Notes: generated by a model not told the origin, from the sequence alone. DNA of 58,827 nucleotides from Epilithonimonas hispanica (GCF_003385395.1 NZ_QNUG01000022.1:1-58827), one strand, 5' to 3'; positions 1-8,053 are shown, counted from the stretch's first letter. A program made the numbers and translations.

Positions 1-735
1 TTTTACCTTCAGAAAAAATCTAAATCGCCTTCGCAATCGTATTTTAAACACACCGTTTACGGACTTCGATTTCTGCTTAAATCGGAAGGTTTGAGCTATG
101 ATTATTTGAGTCTTCCGGAAATTAAAAGAGAGAAAAAACTGCCTGTAGTTCTCAGTAAACAGGAGGTTTGGCAGATGCTTTCGGGGTGTAAGCTTTTAAA
201 GCATAAAATCTTAATCGGGATTCTTTACGGTTGCGGATTGCGCTGTATGGAGGTTAGAAATCTGCGTTTATGTGATTTAGATTTTGATCGAAAACAGTTG
301 AAAGTGGTTCAGGGAAAAGGCAAAAAAGACCGTTATTTGCCACTTTCCGAGCATTTGATTCGGGGACTCAAAAAGTATATCGAAGCTGAAAAACCAGAAG
401 ATTATCTCTTTGGAATGCCACGAGAAGGAAGAGCCGGCGCTTCGACTTCGCTCAGCACAGGCTTCGATTCCAGATATTCGCAACGGGGCGTTCAATGGGC
501 GGTAAAACAGGCATCAAAAACGGCAAAAATATTGAAAGAAGTGAGTGTTCATACGCTTCGGCACAGTTTTGCGACGCATCTTCTGGAAGATGGGATGGAT
601 ATTTTAAGCATCAAAAATCTTCTCGGTCACGAAAGTATTGACACGACGTTGATTTATCTTCAAATTGCACAACTTTCCACACAAAAACTCTTTTCACCGC
701 TCGATACCCTTTTTTCAGAATTTGGGAAGAAATGA
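1..735 (+). CDS. Tyrosine recombinase of IS91-family element, 5' end outside window
   Basis: The reading frame is open from base 1, so the gene starts before the window. The TTG at 91 is only an internal codon. The product is a phage-integrase/XerD-like recombinase. The catalytic region is visible: an Arg in GCGLRCMEVRNL, the HTLRHSFATHL box (H-x-x-R), and LGHES...TTLIYLQ carrying the last His and the nucleophilic Tyr. The stop overlaps the start of the HUH transposase by 4 bp (ATGA), so translation is probably coupled. Some IS91-family elements carry such a recombinase upstream of the transposase. An extra stretch (GASTSLSTGF) near base 440-470 matches a dispersed palindromic repeat inserted in frame. 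The function is strongly supported; the role of this protein in transposition is not established from the sequence. Confidence 0.9.
   Translation, partial: FYLQKKSKSPSQSYFKHTVYGLRFLLKSEGLSYDYLSLPEIKREKKLPVVLSKQEVWQMLSGCKLLKHKILIGILYGCGLRCMEVRNLRLCDLDFDRKQLKVVQGKGKKDRYLPLSEHLIRGLKKYIEAEKPEDYLFGMPREGRAGASTSLSTGFDSRYSQRGVQWAVKQASKTAKILKEVSVHTLRHSFATHLLEDGMDILSIKNLLGHESIDTTLIYLQIAQLSTQKLFSPLDTLFSEFGKK
438..469. repeat. Short dispersed repeat inserted in frame in the recombinase gene
   Basis: Read on the minus strand this segment contains CTGAGC-N3-GTCGAAG. That word pattern recurs in intergenic DNA near 24786-24800 and, in degenerate form, near 8117-8133. It adds roughly nine residues to the recombinase between GRAG and DSRYSQRG without breaking the frame. 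The limits of the insertion are estimated from memory of related proteins, not from an alignment. Confidence 0.5.
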
Positions 736-1946
736 GAGGTTTTAAAACCATAAAAAAACAGCCAACTCAACCTCAATCTCAATCTCAATATGAAGTTGCC
801 GATGTTTTAAACAAATTAGGTTCAAAATTGGAAGATTTAGGATTAAATTCCTGGCAATTAAGAACTTTATTTGCATTAAAAAAGTGCAGAACATCGGCTT
901 TGGGAGGTCATATTGACGCTTGTGATGAATGTGGAAATGTAAGCATCAGTTACAACTCCTGCCGAAACCGTCACTGCCCAAAATGTCAGGGCAAAAACCG
1001 AGAGCAATGGATTGAAAATCGGGAAACCGAACTGCTTCCGGTACCTTATTTCCACGTGGTTTTTACGCTTCCTGATGTATTGAACAAAACCGCGCTTCAC
1101 GAGCCCAAAATGTTGTACGATTTTTTATTTGAATCTGCCTGGGAAACGCTTCAAACGTTTGGTGAAAATCGAGGTTTAAAAATGGGAATGATTGCTGTTT
1201 TGCACACTTGGGGACAGAATCTGAGTCTTCATCCGCATTTGCACTGCATTGTTCCGGGCGGTGGAGTGGATGAAAGCGGAACTTGGAAAAACATTAGAAG
1301 TGAGGGTAAATTTTTGTTTCCGGTAAAGGCTTTGAGTAAAGTTTTCAGGGCTAAATTTTGTGAGAAACTGAAGCATCAATTATCATTAAAATTGAATGAA
1401 AATCAACGAGAAAAATTTACTGAAAATGAGGCTGGGAATTACGAAAAATTAAGACAAAGTCTGTGGGAAAAACCTTGGGTAGTTTACGCCAAAAAGCCTT
1501 TTGGAAGCCCAAAATCTGTGGTGGAATATTTGGGCAGATACACGCATAAAATCGCCATCAGCAACCAGAGAATCAGGAAAATTGACGCGGAAACGGTAAC
1601 TTTTTCTTACAAAGATTACCGCCAAAAAGGCATCAAAAAGCAGATGGTTTTAAGCCACGAGGAGTTTATCCGCCGTTTTGCGATGCATATTTTACCGAAA
1701 AGATTTGTAAAAATCCGTCATTATGGTTTTTTGAGCAGCACCTGGAAGCGTATCAAACTTAAAAATCTGCAACAAAATTTAGGCATCCAACCCAAAGAAA
1801 AGGCTTTGCCAAAAGCTTTTCAGCCGAAATGTACGTGTTGTAAAGTTGGAAATCTTGTGACGATTGCCACGTTCGATCTTCGAGGTCCGCCAAGTTGGTT
1901 TTTGGAGATGAGCCGAAATTTACCTGCTCCTAAATCTGCATTTTAG
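732..1946 (+). CDS. IS91-family transposase (HUH/Y2 rolling-circle type)
   Basis: A 404-residue protein of full length for the family. The N-terminal third has a zinc-binding cluster (CDECGNVSIS then NRHCPKCQG). The HUH metal-binding motif is seen in HPHLHCIVPGGG near residue 173. A Tyr-containing motif, YLGRYTHKIAISNQRI, lies near residue 270 and is the likely nicking tyrosine region. The C-terminus has a second Cys pair (CTCCKVGNLV) and the RGPP motif common in the family. The start ATG overlaps the stop of the upstream recombinase. The frame is intact and the residues look functional, so the element may be active if its left end is complete. Confidence 0.93.
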   Translation: MRGFKTIKKQPTQPQSQSQYEVADVLNKLGSKLEDLGLNSWQLRTLFALKKCRTSALGGHIDACDECGNVSISYNSCRNRHCPKCQGKNREQWIENRETELLPVPYFHVVFTLPDVLNKTALHEPKMLYDFLFESAWETLQTFGENRGLKMGMIAVLHTWGQNLSLHPHLHCIVPGGGVDESGTWKNIRSEGKFLFPVKALSKVFRAKFCEKLKHQLSLKLNENQREKFTENEAGNYEKLRQSLWEKPWVVYAKKPFGSPKSVVEYLGRYTHKIAISNQRIRKIDAETVTFSYKDYRQKGIKKQMVLSHEEFIRRFAMHILPKRFVKIRHYGFLSSTWKRIKLKNLQQNLGIQPKEKALPKAFQPKCTCCKVGNLVTIATFDLRGPPSWFLEMSRNLPAPKSAF

Positions 1947-2031
1947 CGGATTTGGGTAAGGGAAATGTTACCCTAACGTGAAGGAAAGCACGATAAAACC
2001 AAGAAAAACTCGCCAAAATCACCCACAAAAA

Positions 2032-2055
2032 AAGAGACTCTTCTCAAAGTCTCTT
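2032..2055 (+). terminator. Hairpin downstream of the IS91 transposase
   Basis: Arms AAGAGACT and AGTCTCTT (8 bp) enclose a loop of about 8 nt. There is no strong T run, so it may be a weak terminator or part of the element's end structure. Confidence 0.4.
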
Positions 2056-2138
2056 GTATCTCTAAAAATCTTTTGTCGATAAACCCATAGTGTGGGAAAA
2101 TACCCAGCAAAAAGCTCCCGAAGGTTCCGTTCAACAGG

Positions 2139-2173
2139 GTTTTCATTGTTCGTGCTTCGCACGCAACGAAAAC
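2139..2173. repeat. Imperfect hairpin at the probable IS91 right end
   Basis: GTTTTC at 2139 pairs with GAAAAC at 2168, and CGTGC pairs with GCACG around a TTC loop, with a small internal bulge. Its position between the transposase and the first unrelated gene suggests the terminal hairpin of the element. This is inference only. Confidence 0.35.
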
Positions 2174-2197
2174 TTAGCTATTGTACGATGTTTTTAT

Positions 2198-3055
2198 TTA
2201 TCTTATCCAAATTTTATTTTTCTCAATATGATTATTATGTGTTTGTATGAAATAATTAAATTCTTTATCAATTCTTTGGTACAATTCACTTATTTGTAAA
2301 GGGTTTCCGTCCGTTGCTTTAATTTGAACATCGTTATTTCTCATAATAGACTCTCTAACAAATAGAGAAGGATCCCGAATCAATTTATTTTTAATTTTCA
2401 AATAGTTTATTTGAGTAGTTTTTATTAACGATGTAGGCAGTTTTATTTTTTCGCTTTTTTTAATAACTGAAACAGTCGAAAAATGATAATTATTCCCTGT
2501 GTCATAAATTTCTAAAATTAACCCTGGTAATCCAAAAAATTTATATGGACCATCTGGAATAGGAATATCTTTTGAAAACCACGCTTCCCAAATTCTTCCT
2601 CCAAAAATAACAATTGCTTTTGTGCAAGAGTATTTTAAAATTTGTTTTTTTTCATTGGTGATCTTCCAATTCAACTTTTCAAAATCACTTTTGTAGAAAA
2701 AATTTCTTGAACTAACATTTTGTATTTCATATAGTTCTTGTTTTGATAAATTTTTGTAAATGCCAAAATTAAGTTCATATTTCAAAGAAATTTTTGGTAT
2801 TTGTCCTGTTTTCAAATATTCTGTAGTCACACTATCATAAATTGAATCTAACTTAAATTTGGTTTCATTATAAAAGTATGATTTATCTTCAAAATGTTCT
2901 AGTGTCATTTCTTCGATGTTATATTTCTCTATGGTAGAATCAGGTTTGTATTTTACTTCATAAATTACTTTAACTTGCGCATAGCTGAAAAAGCATAAAA
3001 ATAATAAACTAGTAAATAATACCCGATTCGTGTAATTCAGGATATATTTTTTCAA
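2198..3055 (-). CDS. GLPGLI family secreted protein
   Basis: The family signature KFFGLPGLILEIYD is plainly visible about 60% of the way through the protein, preceded by GRIWEAWFSKDIPIPDGPY. The family (also known from Porphyromonas as Porph_ging) is exported and has no firmly established function. The open frame runs back to an ATG at 3088, but that would overlap the upstream gene by 80 bp. A TTG at 3055 gives MKKYILNYTNRVLFTSLLFLC, a proper signal peptide ending SYAQ, so I prefer that start (overlap 47 bp). No internal ATG rescues a shorter form. The gene is the last of a three-gene minus-strand group and ends 25 bp from the IS91 hairpin. The family call is firm; the start is uncertain. Confidence 0.85.
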   Translation of the reverse strand: MKKYILNYTNRVLFTSLLFLCFFSYAQVKVIYEVKYKPDSTIEKYNIEEMTLEHFEDKSYFYNETKFKLDSIYDSVTTEYLKTGQIPKISLKYELNFGIYKNLSKQELYEIQNVSSRNFFYKSDFEKLNWKITNEKKQILKYSCTKAIVIFGGRIWEAWFSKDIPIPDGPYKFFGLPGLILEIYDTGNNYHFSTVSVIKKSEKIKLPTSLIKTTQINYLKIKNKLIRDPSLFVRESIMRNNDVQIKATDGNPLQISELYQRIDKEFNYFIQTHNNHIEKNKIWIR

Positions 3056-3719
3056 TTTTAGTAATTTTAAGAATGTTTTTGCCATCATCTTTACAGTTGC
3101 ATTTTTGTTCTTTTATGAAATTTTTAGTATCATTTATGTAAAAATTTTCAAATTCTTCCCAAGTAAGAAAAGAATTTTCTTTTAAAAAAAAATCAAAATT
3201 TTGGGTTTTGAATTCTTTTTTATCCATTAGTATTCTAGTTGCTTCAAAATTGTATAGACCATCATCACTTTCAACTTTTAAAATTATTCCATCTAATCTA
3301 CTAAATTTCCAAGGTCCAGAATTCGGCAAAATATTTTTAACATAGTAAGCTTTATAATTTCTTCCTCGAAACAGTGTTGTTGCTGTTAAACATTCATAAC
3401 CTAAGATAGACGTTTTCTCATTACTCGAAATATCCCAAACTAATTCGGATTTGTCAATAATTGCAACTCTTCTTGTAAGTGTCTTTTCTAAGAAGTAATA
3501 TTCATTACCTTTTTTAAATAGAGATTTTGAAAAATCATTTGAATTTATTGAATCTCCTTTCGCATTTACTATCATTTTCCACTCACTACTGCCATCATTA
3601 TTTAGAAGCAGTTGATATTTTAGTTTATTTTCTGTATTCGTAAAATTATAATCAATTACTTGTGATTTAACAATAATAATAAAAACCAAGCCAAAGAGAA
3701 AAGTTATATTTTTTTTCAT
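3009..3719 (-). CDS. GLPGLI family secreted protein, divergent signature
   Basis: A 236-residue protein with signal peptide MKKNITFLFGLVFIIIVKSQ. It has the family layout: YNFTNTENKLKYQLLLNNDGSSEW at the N-terminus, LGYECLTATTLFRGRNYKAYYVKNILPNSGPWKF in the middle, then RLDGIILKVES where the classical GLPGLI motif would be. Thus the name-giving GLPG is replaced by RLDG. It overlaps the next gene downstream, which is a paralogue of the same family, and the pair probably arose by duplication. It lies 62 bp downstream of the small Cys-rich gene, with a 30-bp perfect palindrome between them. Confidence 0.8.
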   Translation of the reverse strand: MKKNITFLFGLVFIIIVKSQVIDYNFTNTENKLKYQLLLNNDGSSEWKMIVNAKGDSINSNDFSKSLFKKGNEYYFLEKTLTRRVAIIDKSELVWDISSNEKTSILGYECLTATTLFRGRNYKAYYVKNILPNSGPWKFSRLDGIILKVESDDGLYNFEATRILMDKKEFKTQNFDFFLKENSFLTWEEFENFYINDTKNFIKEQKCNCKDDGKNILKITKIEKIYPELHESGIIY

Positions 3720-3744
3720 TTTATTTCATTTTTATAAAATATAA

Positions 3745-3774
3745 CAAGGGAAGACTTTTAAAAGTCTTCCCTTG
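3745..3774. promoter_or_regulatory. Perfect 30-bp palindrome between secreted-protein genes
   Basis: The left arm is CAAGGGAAGACTTTT, and the right arm is its exact reverse complement with no spacer. It sits between the stop of the small Cys-rich gene (3781) and the start of the next gene (3719) on the minus strand. As RNA it gives a very stable hairpin. A short T-rich stretch follows on the minus strand, so it could act as a partial terminator that lowers expression of the two downstream genes relative to the small protein. It could also protect the 3' end of the upstream message. Confidence 0.7.
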
Positions 3775-3780
3775 ATTAGA

Positions 3781-4062
3781 TTAACATCCTACTCCAAAAA
3801 CGGCAGCTTTTAATTTAGCAGCAGCACAATTGTAGGCTTCTTCAAAAGTAGTTCTACAGCAAGTAACGGTCACTGTATCCCCATTACAATCACTGGATGA
3901 TTGTGTTACACATTCGCTAACTTTTTCAACTGATTTAGAAAAGTTAGCTTTTCCAGAATCTTTTTCCGATTTATAAAAATCTTTAGAAACAACGACATTG
4001 CTTGAAGCATATGCAAAAGTTCCTAACAATAGGAAAAGAAATGAAAAGAATAAATTTTTCAT
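3781..4062 (-). CDS. Small secreted six-cysteine protein, function unknown
   Basis: 93 residues. The signal peptide is clear (MKNLFFSFLFLLLGTFAYASS), leaving a mature chain of about 72 residues. The mature part begins with a charged linker (SKDFYKSEKDSGKANFSKSVEKV) and ends with six cysteines arranged C-x7-C-x8-CC-x9-C-x13-C, the last Cys being the C-terminal residue. Even cysteine number and export suggest disulfides, but a modified-peptide precursor is also possible. It heads a minus-strand group with two GLPGLI proteins. A 350-bp upstream gap leads to a tandem-repeat array. I do not recognise the family. Confidence 0.75.
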   Translation of the reverse strand: MKNLFFSFLFLLLGTFAYASSNVVVSKDFYKSEKDSGKANFSKSVEKVSECVTQSSSDCNGDTVTVTCCRTTFEEAYNCAAAKLKAAVFGVGC

Positions 4063-4237
4063 ACAAAATTAGTTTAAGTTATTGCATACTCTCTTATTTT
4101 ATAACGTTATTTCTGCTTATTCCGTTATTATTTAGCAGTTAATTTGTTTAAAATATCGTACAACACTCAAATATACGAAAGTTTTGTAATATTCTAAAAA
4201 AAATAAAATACTATTTTTCAGTGTATTACATTTTTAT

Positions 4238-4245
4238 TATATTTG
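4238..4245 (+). promoter_or_regulatory. Possible Bacteroidota -7 element (TATATTTG)
   Basis: The octamer matches TAnnTTTG and is the same word used in front of the Nudix regulator, GH3 and araB genes in this window. It points rightwards into an otherwise non-coding stretch holding a 26-codon ORF and the tandem repeat array. A chance match in AT-rich DNA cannot be excluded. Confidence 0.3.
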
Positions 4246-4295
4246 AATAGCCAGAATACGCAATACGTAGAATATTAAAAATACGCAACTCAAAA

Positions 4296-4376
4296 ATGGA
4301 AAACTCATTCCTTGATTTTGACAAAGCACACTTCCATGCAGAGTCCAATCTTCATCAGGAAAAAAATGTAATCTAG
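4296..4376 (+). CDS. Possible 26-residue small ORF or remnant of a gene start
   Basis: An ATG opens a frame reading MENSFLDFDKAHFHAESNLH and six more residues to a TAG at 4374. The frame stays open for a further 35 or so codons after the TAG, running into the repeat array. It lies about 50 bp downstream of a TATATTTG element. The composition is protein-like (His, Asp and Glu rich), so this may be the 5' remnant of a broken gene. No family was recognised. Confidence 0.22.
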   Translation: MENSFLDFDKAHFHAESNLHQEKNVI

Positions 4377-4415
4377 ATCAGATTTCAGATAAATAAACAA
4401 CTCAGGTCTACATTT

Positions 4416-4631
4416 TCACCGTCCGTTCATCGTCTAGACTATCATTTTCATCGTATAAAACACCACTTTCACCGTCCGTTCACCGTCTAGACTATCATTT
4501 TCAGCGTATAAAACACCACTTTCACCGTCCAATCACCGTCCATTCACCGTCCATTCACCGTCCATTCATCGTCCATTCATCGTCCAATCACCGTCCAATC
4601 ATCGTCCAATCACCGTCCATTCACCTTCTAC
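4416..4631. repeat. Tandem repeat array: two 53-bp units then nine to ten 11-bp units
   Basis: Two 53-bp units (4416-4468 and 4469-4521) differ at two positions. They are followed without a gap by 11-bp units of the form TCAYCGTCCAW starting at 4522, 4533, 4544, 4555, 4566, 4577, 4588, 4599 and 4610, and a decayed unit at 4621. The 53-bp unit itself begins with 11-bp-like words and includes the 8-bp palindrome GTCTAGAC. The minus-strand reading hits TGA in every frame and the plus strand has no start codon, so it is unlikely to be coding. It lies between the divergent Cys-rich gene and the TPR gene. Confidence 0.9.
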
Positions 4632-5083
4632 TAGCCGTTCACCAACCATCCAAGCCGCTTATTCGAAAAAAACTCAAAATCTTTCGCAAATAATTTTCAA
4701 TATACTTCACCTCAAATAATAACTTTTCCCTATTTTCGTTGAAAAAGGAACAAACTTTGATGCAGCTCTCGCTTCGACAATTATTATAACAATATAAATT
4801 AAAAAGTGCGGTTAATGATTTAAGCATATATTTTTGAATCTTACAAACAATTAACTTTCGCCCCTTGCTGAGCTATGCGCCTCTGCGAACCTTAAAAATG
4901 TTTTCAATAAGATTAAATAAAAACTTGGCGCTCTTTGCGTTAAAATGATATAATTAATTATTTTTAAATATCTAAATTATAAGTCTAAGGCTTCAAAAGA
5001 CCAAAACAACTGTCAGTCTGAGGCGGAGTTTATCCTGAGCCAGACGAACAGAAGACAAACAAAAAAATTTAATTCAATTAAGA
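4632..5083. other. Non-coding gap with a repeated leader element
   Basis: No convincing gene is seen. A minus-strand frame at 4639-4827 is open but unlike any protein I know. Around 4877-4946 there is a leader-like sequence (ending in GCGCTCTTTGCGTTAAAAT) that recurs before the gene at 8201. Degenerate CTGAGCC text at 5032-5044 belongs to another dispersed repeat type. Confidence 0.5.
4877..4946 (+). repeat. TTTGCG leader repeat, copy 1
   Basis: The block has CTGCGAACCTTAAAA, then an AT-rich stretch, then GCGCTCTTTGCGTTAAAAT. The same order of words is present at 8131-8190. Looser copies occur at 36400-36455 and 48820-48845. All four are upstream of plus-strand start codons. Confidence 0.55.
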
Positions 5084-8053
5084 ATGAATTCAAAAAAGAT
5101 ATTAATAGCTTCTGTATTATCGCTTTATGGGATTGCAGAGGCGCAACAATCTCAATATTTTACTCAAAAAGAAGACTACCATTTTGGTTTGGCAGAGAAT
5201 CTCTACAATACCAAAGTCTACAATGCTTCCCAATACGAATATTCCAACCAATATTTTTATAACAAAAGTCTTAGCAATTCCAGAAAAGAAGCGTCATTAT
5301 TTTTCAGCAATGTGATTGGGGTGATTTTGCAGCAACAATATGCGGAAGAAGGCCTGAATGCTTTTATGAAAGAGTATCCAAAGTCGGCATATTTTGCTCA
5401 GGCGAATGGACCTTTGGCGGATTATTATTTGTCCAAAAAAGATTTTGAAAAAGCCTTGGAAACTTTGCAGAAAGTGAATCAATACCAATTGAGCAAAGAG
5501 GAAAATACGCAGCATATTATGAAGCTGGGTTACGCTAAGTTTATGACTGGAGATTCTGCCGGAGCGATCGAGGCGTTGGAAGAATCTTTCAAGAATGCCG
5601 ACGAAAATAGCAAACCTGCCATTTCTTATATGTTGGGACATCTTTATTACGCCGACAAGCAAAATGAAAATGCCTTCGTTTACTTCGACCAAATCAAGAA
5701 TAATGAGGATTACGCACATCTGGTGAAACCTTATTATGTGCAGATGTATTACAATCAGAAGAATTATGATTTAGCAATCTCGGAAGGAAACGAAATCCTG
5801 AACAACGGAAAAACGACAGCTTACGATACAGAAATCCATAAGATTGTAGGAGAGAGTTATTTTATGAAAGGCGATTATCAGTCGGCTTATCCGCACCTTA
5901 AGTTATTTTTGGATAAAGAGCAGTCGCCATCAGAAACTGACCTTTATGAAATGGGATTTGTGTCTTCTCAAGTGGGGAAAAATGCCGAAGCGGTCGGTTA
6001 TTACAATCAATTGATTAACAGCAATTCTCCATTAGCACAAAATGCTTATTATCAGCTTGGGAATGCTTATTTGCAAAACAATCAAAAGCAGGAAGCGCTT
6101 TCGGCTTATCGTAATGCGTCTCAGATGAATTATGATGCGAAAGTTCAGCAATTGGCTTTGGAGCAATACGCGAAATTGGGTTACGAATTAGGAAACCCAT
6201 TCGAGAATTCTTCAAAAGTGATTCAAAGATATTTGGATAAATATCCTAACTCGAAAAGCCAAGAAATGAGGTCGCTTTTGGTGAAGTCTTACTTATATTC
6301 CGGAGATTACAAAGCCACTTTGGATGCCCTTTCAAAATTGGATAAGAAAACCAATGAGACCAATAAGATAGAGCAGGAGGTTTCCTATCTTTTAGGTTCC
6401 GAGGAATTTAACAAAGGTAATTTTGTCCAAGCTGAATCCTATTTCCTGAGAAGTCTTAAATTCAATTTAAACAAAGATTATTATAAGAAAGCCAAATATT
6501 GGTTAGGGCAAACCTACTACCAAAGAGCAGATTACAAGTCTGCAATTGCGGTTTATAAAGAATTGGAAAACGAAACTGCAGAAGGTTTCCCGGAGCGCGA
6601 GCAGTTGGATTATGATCTGGGTTACGCTTATTTCAAGTCTAAAGATTTTGCTTCTGCTCAGGAGTATTTTAAGGAATACTTGAGATTCCCGAAGCAGGAG
6701 TTCAAAGCAGATGCAGAACTGCGTTTGGCGGATACTTATTATGCCAACAATCAGTTGAATGAAGCGCTTGATATCTACAACAAGACAGAAAATGCCAGCG
6801 ATTATACATTATACCAAAAAGCATTGGCATTAGGTTTCAAAGGCGATACAGTAGCGAAGATTTCTGAACTGAAAACTTTGATTTCAAAATACCCTAATTC
6901 GGAATATGTGGATGATGCGAGTTACGAGATTGGCTCTGCTTATGCTCAGAATGATGATTTTAGTAATTCTAATGCTTACTTTGATAAAGTCATCCAATCA
7001 AGTCCAGATAAAGATTTGGTAGCGAATTCTCAGATTTACAGAGCTCAGAATTTGATTGATTTGAATCAGAATGATAATGCAATTGCAGAATTCCGACAAT
7101 TGGCAAATCAATATAAAAATACAGCTTATGCAGACAAAATTGTTGCGGCTGCAAAACCTGCTTTTGTGAAAAACGGCGATGTTGCAGGCTATGAACAATT
7201 TGCAAAAGGTCTTGATGTTAATGTTTCCGGAACCGAAATCAGCGAAATCAATCTGAATTTGGCACAAGACAGTTTCTCGAAAAAAGATTACACAAAAGCA
7301 GTTTCTTACTACGAGAAATACCTTGACCAAAGTCCAAGCGGTGACAACCTCTTCAAAGCGCAGTACGAATTGGGAGAAAGTTATTACCAATTGAAACAAA
7401 CGGATAAAGCTTTATTGCCTTTACAAAATGTGGCAGATTTCCACAACGATTATCAGCAGGAAGCTCAGGTAAGATTGGCTCAGATTTATTTGGCTCAAGA
7501 TAAAGTGGCTGATGCGAAGAAATACCTAGAGCAAAACGCCAATTCTACCAACGTTACGATTAAAAACTTCGCTTCGGTTGAATTGATGAAAATCTATGCA
7601 GATGAAAAGAACTTTGCTGAAGCTGAAAAGTACGCCAATGCTGTAATTTCAAATACAAAAAATTCAGCAGCAACTTTAGAACAGGCAAAAGTCATCAAAG
7701 CTAGAAGTCTGATGAATCAAGGAAAGGACAAAGATGCGCAAACCGCTTATACCGCTTTGGAAAAGTCTTCTAATACAGAAGTAGCGGCGGAAGCACTTTA
7801 CGCAAAAGCCTTTTACCAGAACAAAGGAAAAGCCTTCAAATCGTCCAATGAAACTATTTTCAAACTGGCTAATAATTATGCTTCGGAAGAATATTGGGGC
7901 GCAAAAGCGTTGGTAGTAATGGCGAAAAATTACTTAGCTCTCAAAGATAATTACCAGGCAAGTTACACGGTTGACGAAATCATCAATAACTACGGCGATT
8001 TCCCAGAGATTGTTGCAGAAGCAAAAGAAGTAAAAGCGCAAATCAAAAAGTAA
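5084..8053 (+). CDS. Large periplasmic/outer-membrane TPR protein
   Basis: 989 residues with signal peptide MNSKKILIASVLSLYGIAEAQ. Almost the whole chain is tandem tetratricopeptide-type helical repeats, seen as recurring A-x-Y-x-LG and D-x-A-L/I-x-x-Y phrases (for example YAKFMTGDSAGAIEALEESF, YLGQTYYQRADYKSAIAVYKEL, YELGESYYQLKQTDKALLPL). Such repeats usually act as protein-binding scaffolds, and the export signal puts it in the envelope. It is followed 147 bp later by an outer-membrane beta-barrel gene, and I believe the two form a conserved pair in flavobacteria. A joint envelope role is inferred. No enzymatic domain is visible. Confidence 0.85.
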   Translation: MNSKKILIASVLSLYGIAEAQQSQYFTQKEDYHFGLAENLYNTKVYNASQYEYSNQYFYNKSLSNSRKEASLFFSNVIGVILQQQYAEEGLNAFMKEYPKSAYFAQANGPLADYYLSKKDFEKALETLQKVNQYQLSKEENTQHIMKLGYAKFMTGDSAGAIEALEESFKNADENSKPAISYMLGHLYYADKQNENAFVYFDQIKNNEDYAHLVKPYYVQMYYNQKNYDLAISEGNEILNNGKTTAYDTEIHKIVGESYFMKGDYQSAYPHLKLFLDKEQSPSETDLYEMGFVSSQVGKNAEAVGYYNQLINSNSPLAQNAYYQLGNAYLQNNQKQEALSAYRNASQMNYDAKVQQLALEQYAKLGYELGNPFENSSKVIQRYLDKYPNSKSQEMRSLLVKSYLYSGDYKATLDALSKLDKKTNETNKIEQEVSYLLGSEEFNKGNFVQAESYFLRSLKFNLNKDYYKKAKYWLGQTYYQRADYKSAIAVYKELENETAEGFPEREQLDYDLGYAYFKSKDFASAQEYFKEYLRFPKQEFKADAELRLADTYYANNQLNEALDIYNKTENASDYTLYQKALALGFKGDTVAKISELKTLISKYPNSEYVDDASYEIGSAYAQNDDFSNSNAYFDKVIQSSPDKDLVANSQIYRAQNLIDLNQNDNAIAEFRQLANQYKNTAYADKIVAAAKPAFVKNGDVAGYEQFAKGLDVNVSGTEISEINLNLAQDSFSKKDYTKAVSYYEKYLDQSPSGDNLFKAQYELGESYYQLKQTDKALLPLQNVADFHNDYQQEAQVRLAQIYLAQDKVADAKKYLEQNANSTNVTIKNFASVELMKIYADEKNFAEAEKYANAVISNTKNSAATLEQAKVIKARSLMNQGKDKDAQTAYTALEKSSNTEVAAEALYAKAFYQNKGKAFKSSNETIFKLANNYASEEYWGAKALVVMAKNYLALKDNYQASYTVDEIINNYGDFPEIVAEAKEVKAQIKK

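Larger units (their letters stand above)
1..2173 (+). mobile_element. IS91-family element, right part
   Basis: The element contains a tyrosine recombinase and an overlapping HUH transposase. After the transposase there is about 230 bp of non-coding DNA with two hairpins (2032-2055 and 2139-2173), a normal arrangement for the end of a rolling-circle element. The left end lies outside the window. The exact right end was not determined: the boundary at 2173 is the end of the last hairpin, just before the stop of the neighbouring minus-strand gene at 2198. IS91 elements do not make target duplications, so none would be expected. Confidence 0.65.

Noticed and set aside
2090-2299. Plus-strand ORF after the IS91 transposase
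   Set aside because: It spans the terminal hairpin and the 3' end of the convergent GLPGLI gene; the peptide looks like a shadow of these.
3009-3088. ATG at 3088 as start of the second GLPGLI protein
   Set aside because: It would overlap the upstream gene by 80 bp and place 11 extra residues before a good signal peptide; TTG at 3055 fits better.
4416-4631. CRISPR array
   Set aside because: The units are 11 and 53 bp and contiguous, with no unique spacers between repeats and no cas genes nearby.
4639-4827. 62-codon minus-strand ORF next to the tandem repeats
   Set aside because: No recognisable domain, no promoter or neighbour support, and it overlaps AT-rich non-coding DNA. It stays a remote possibility only.
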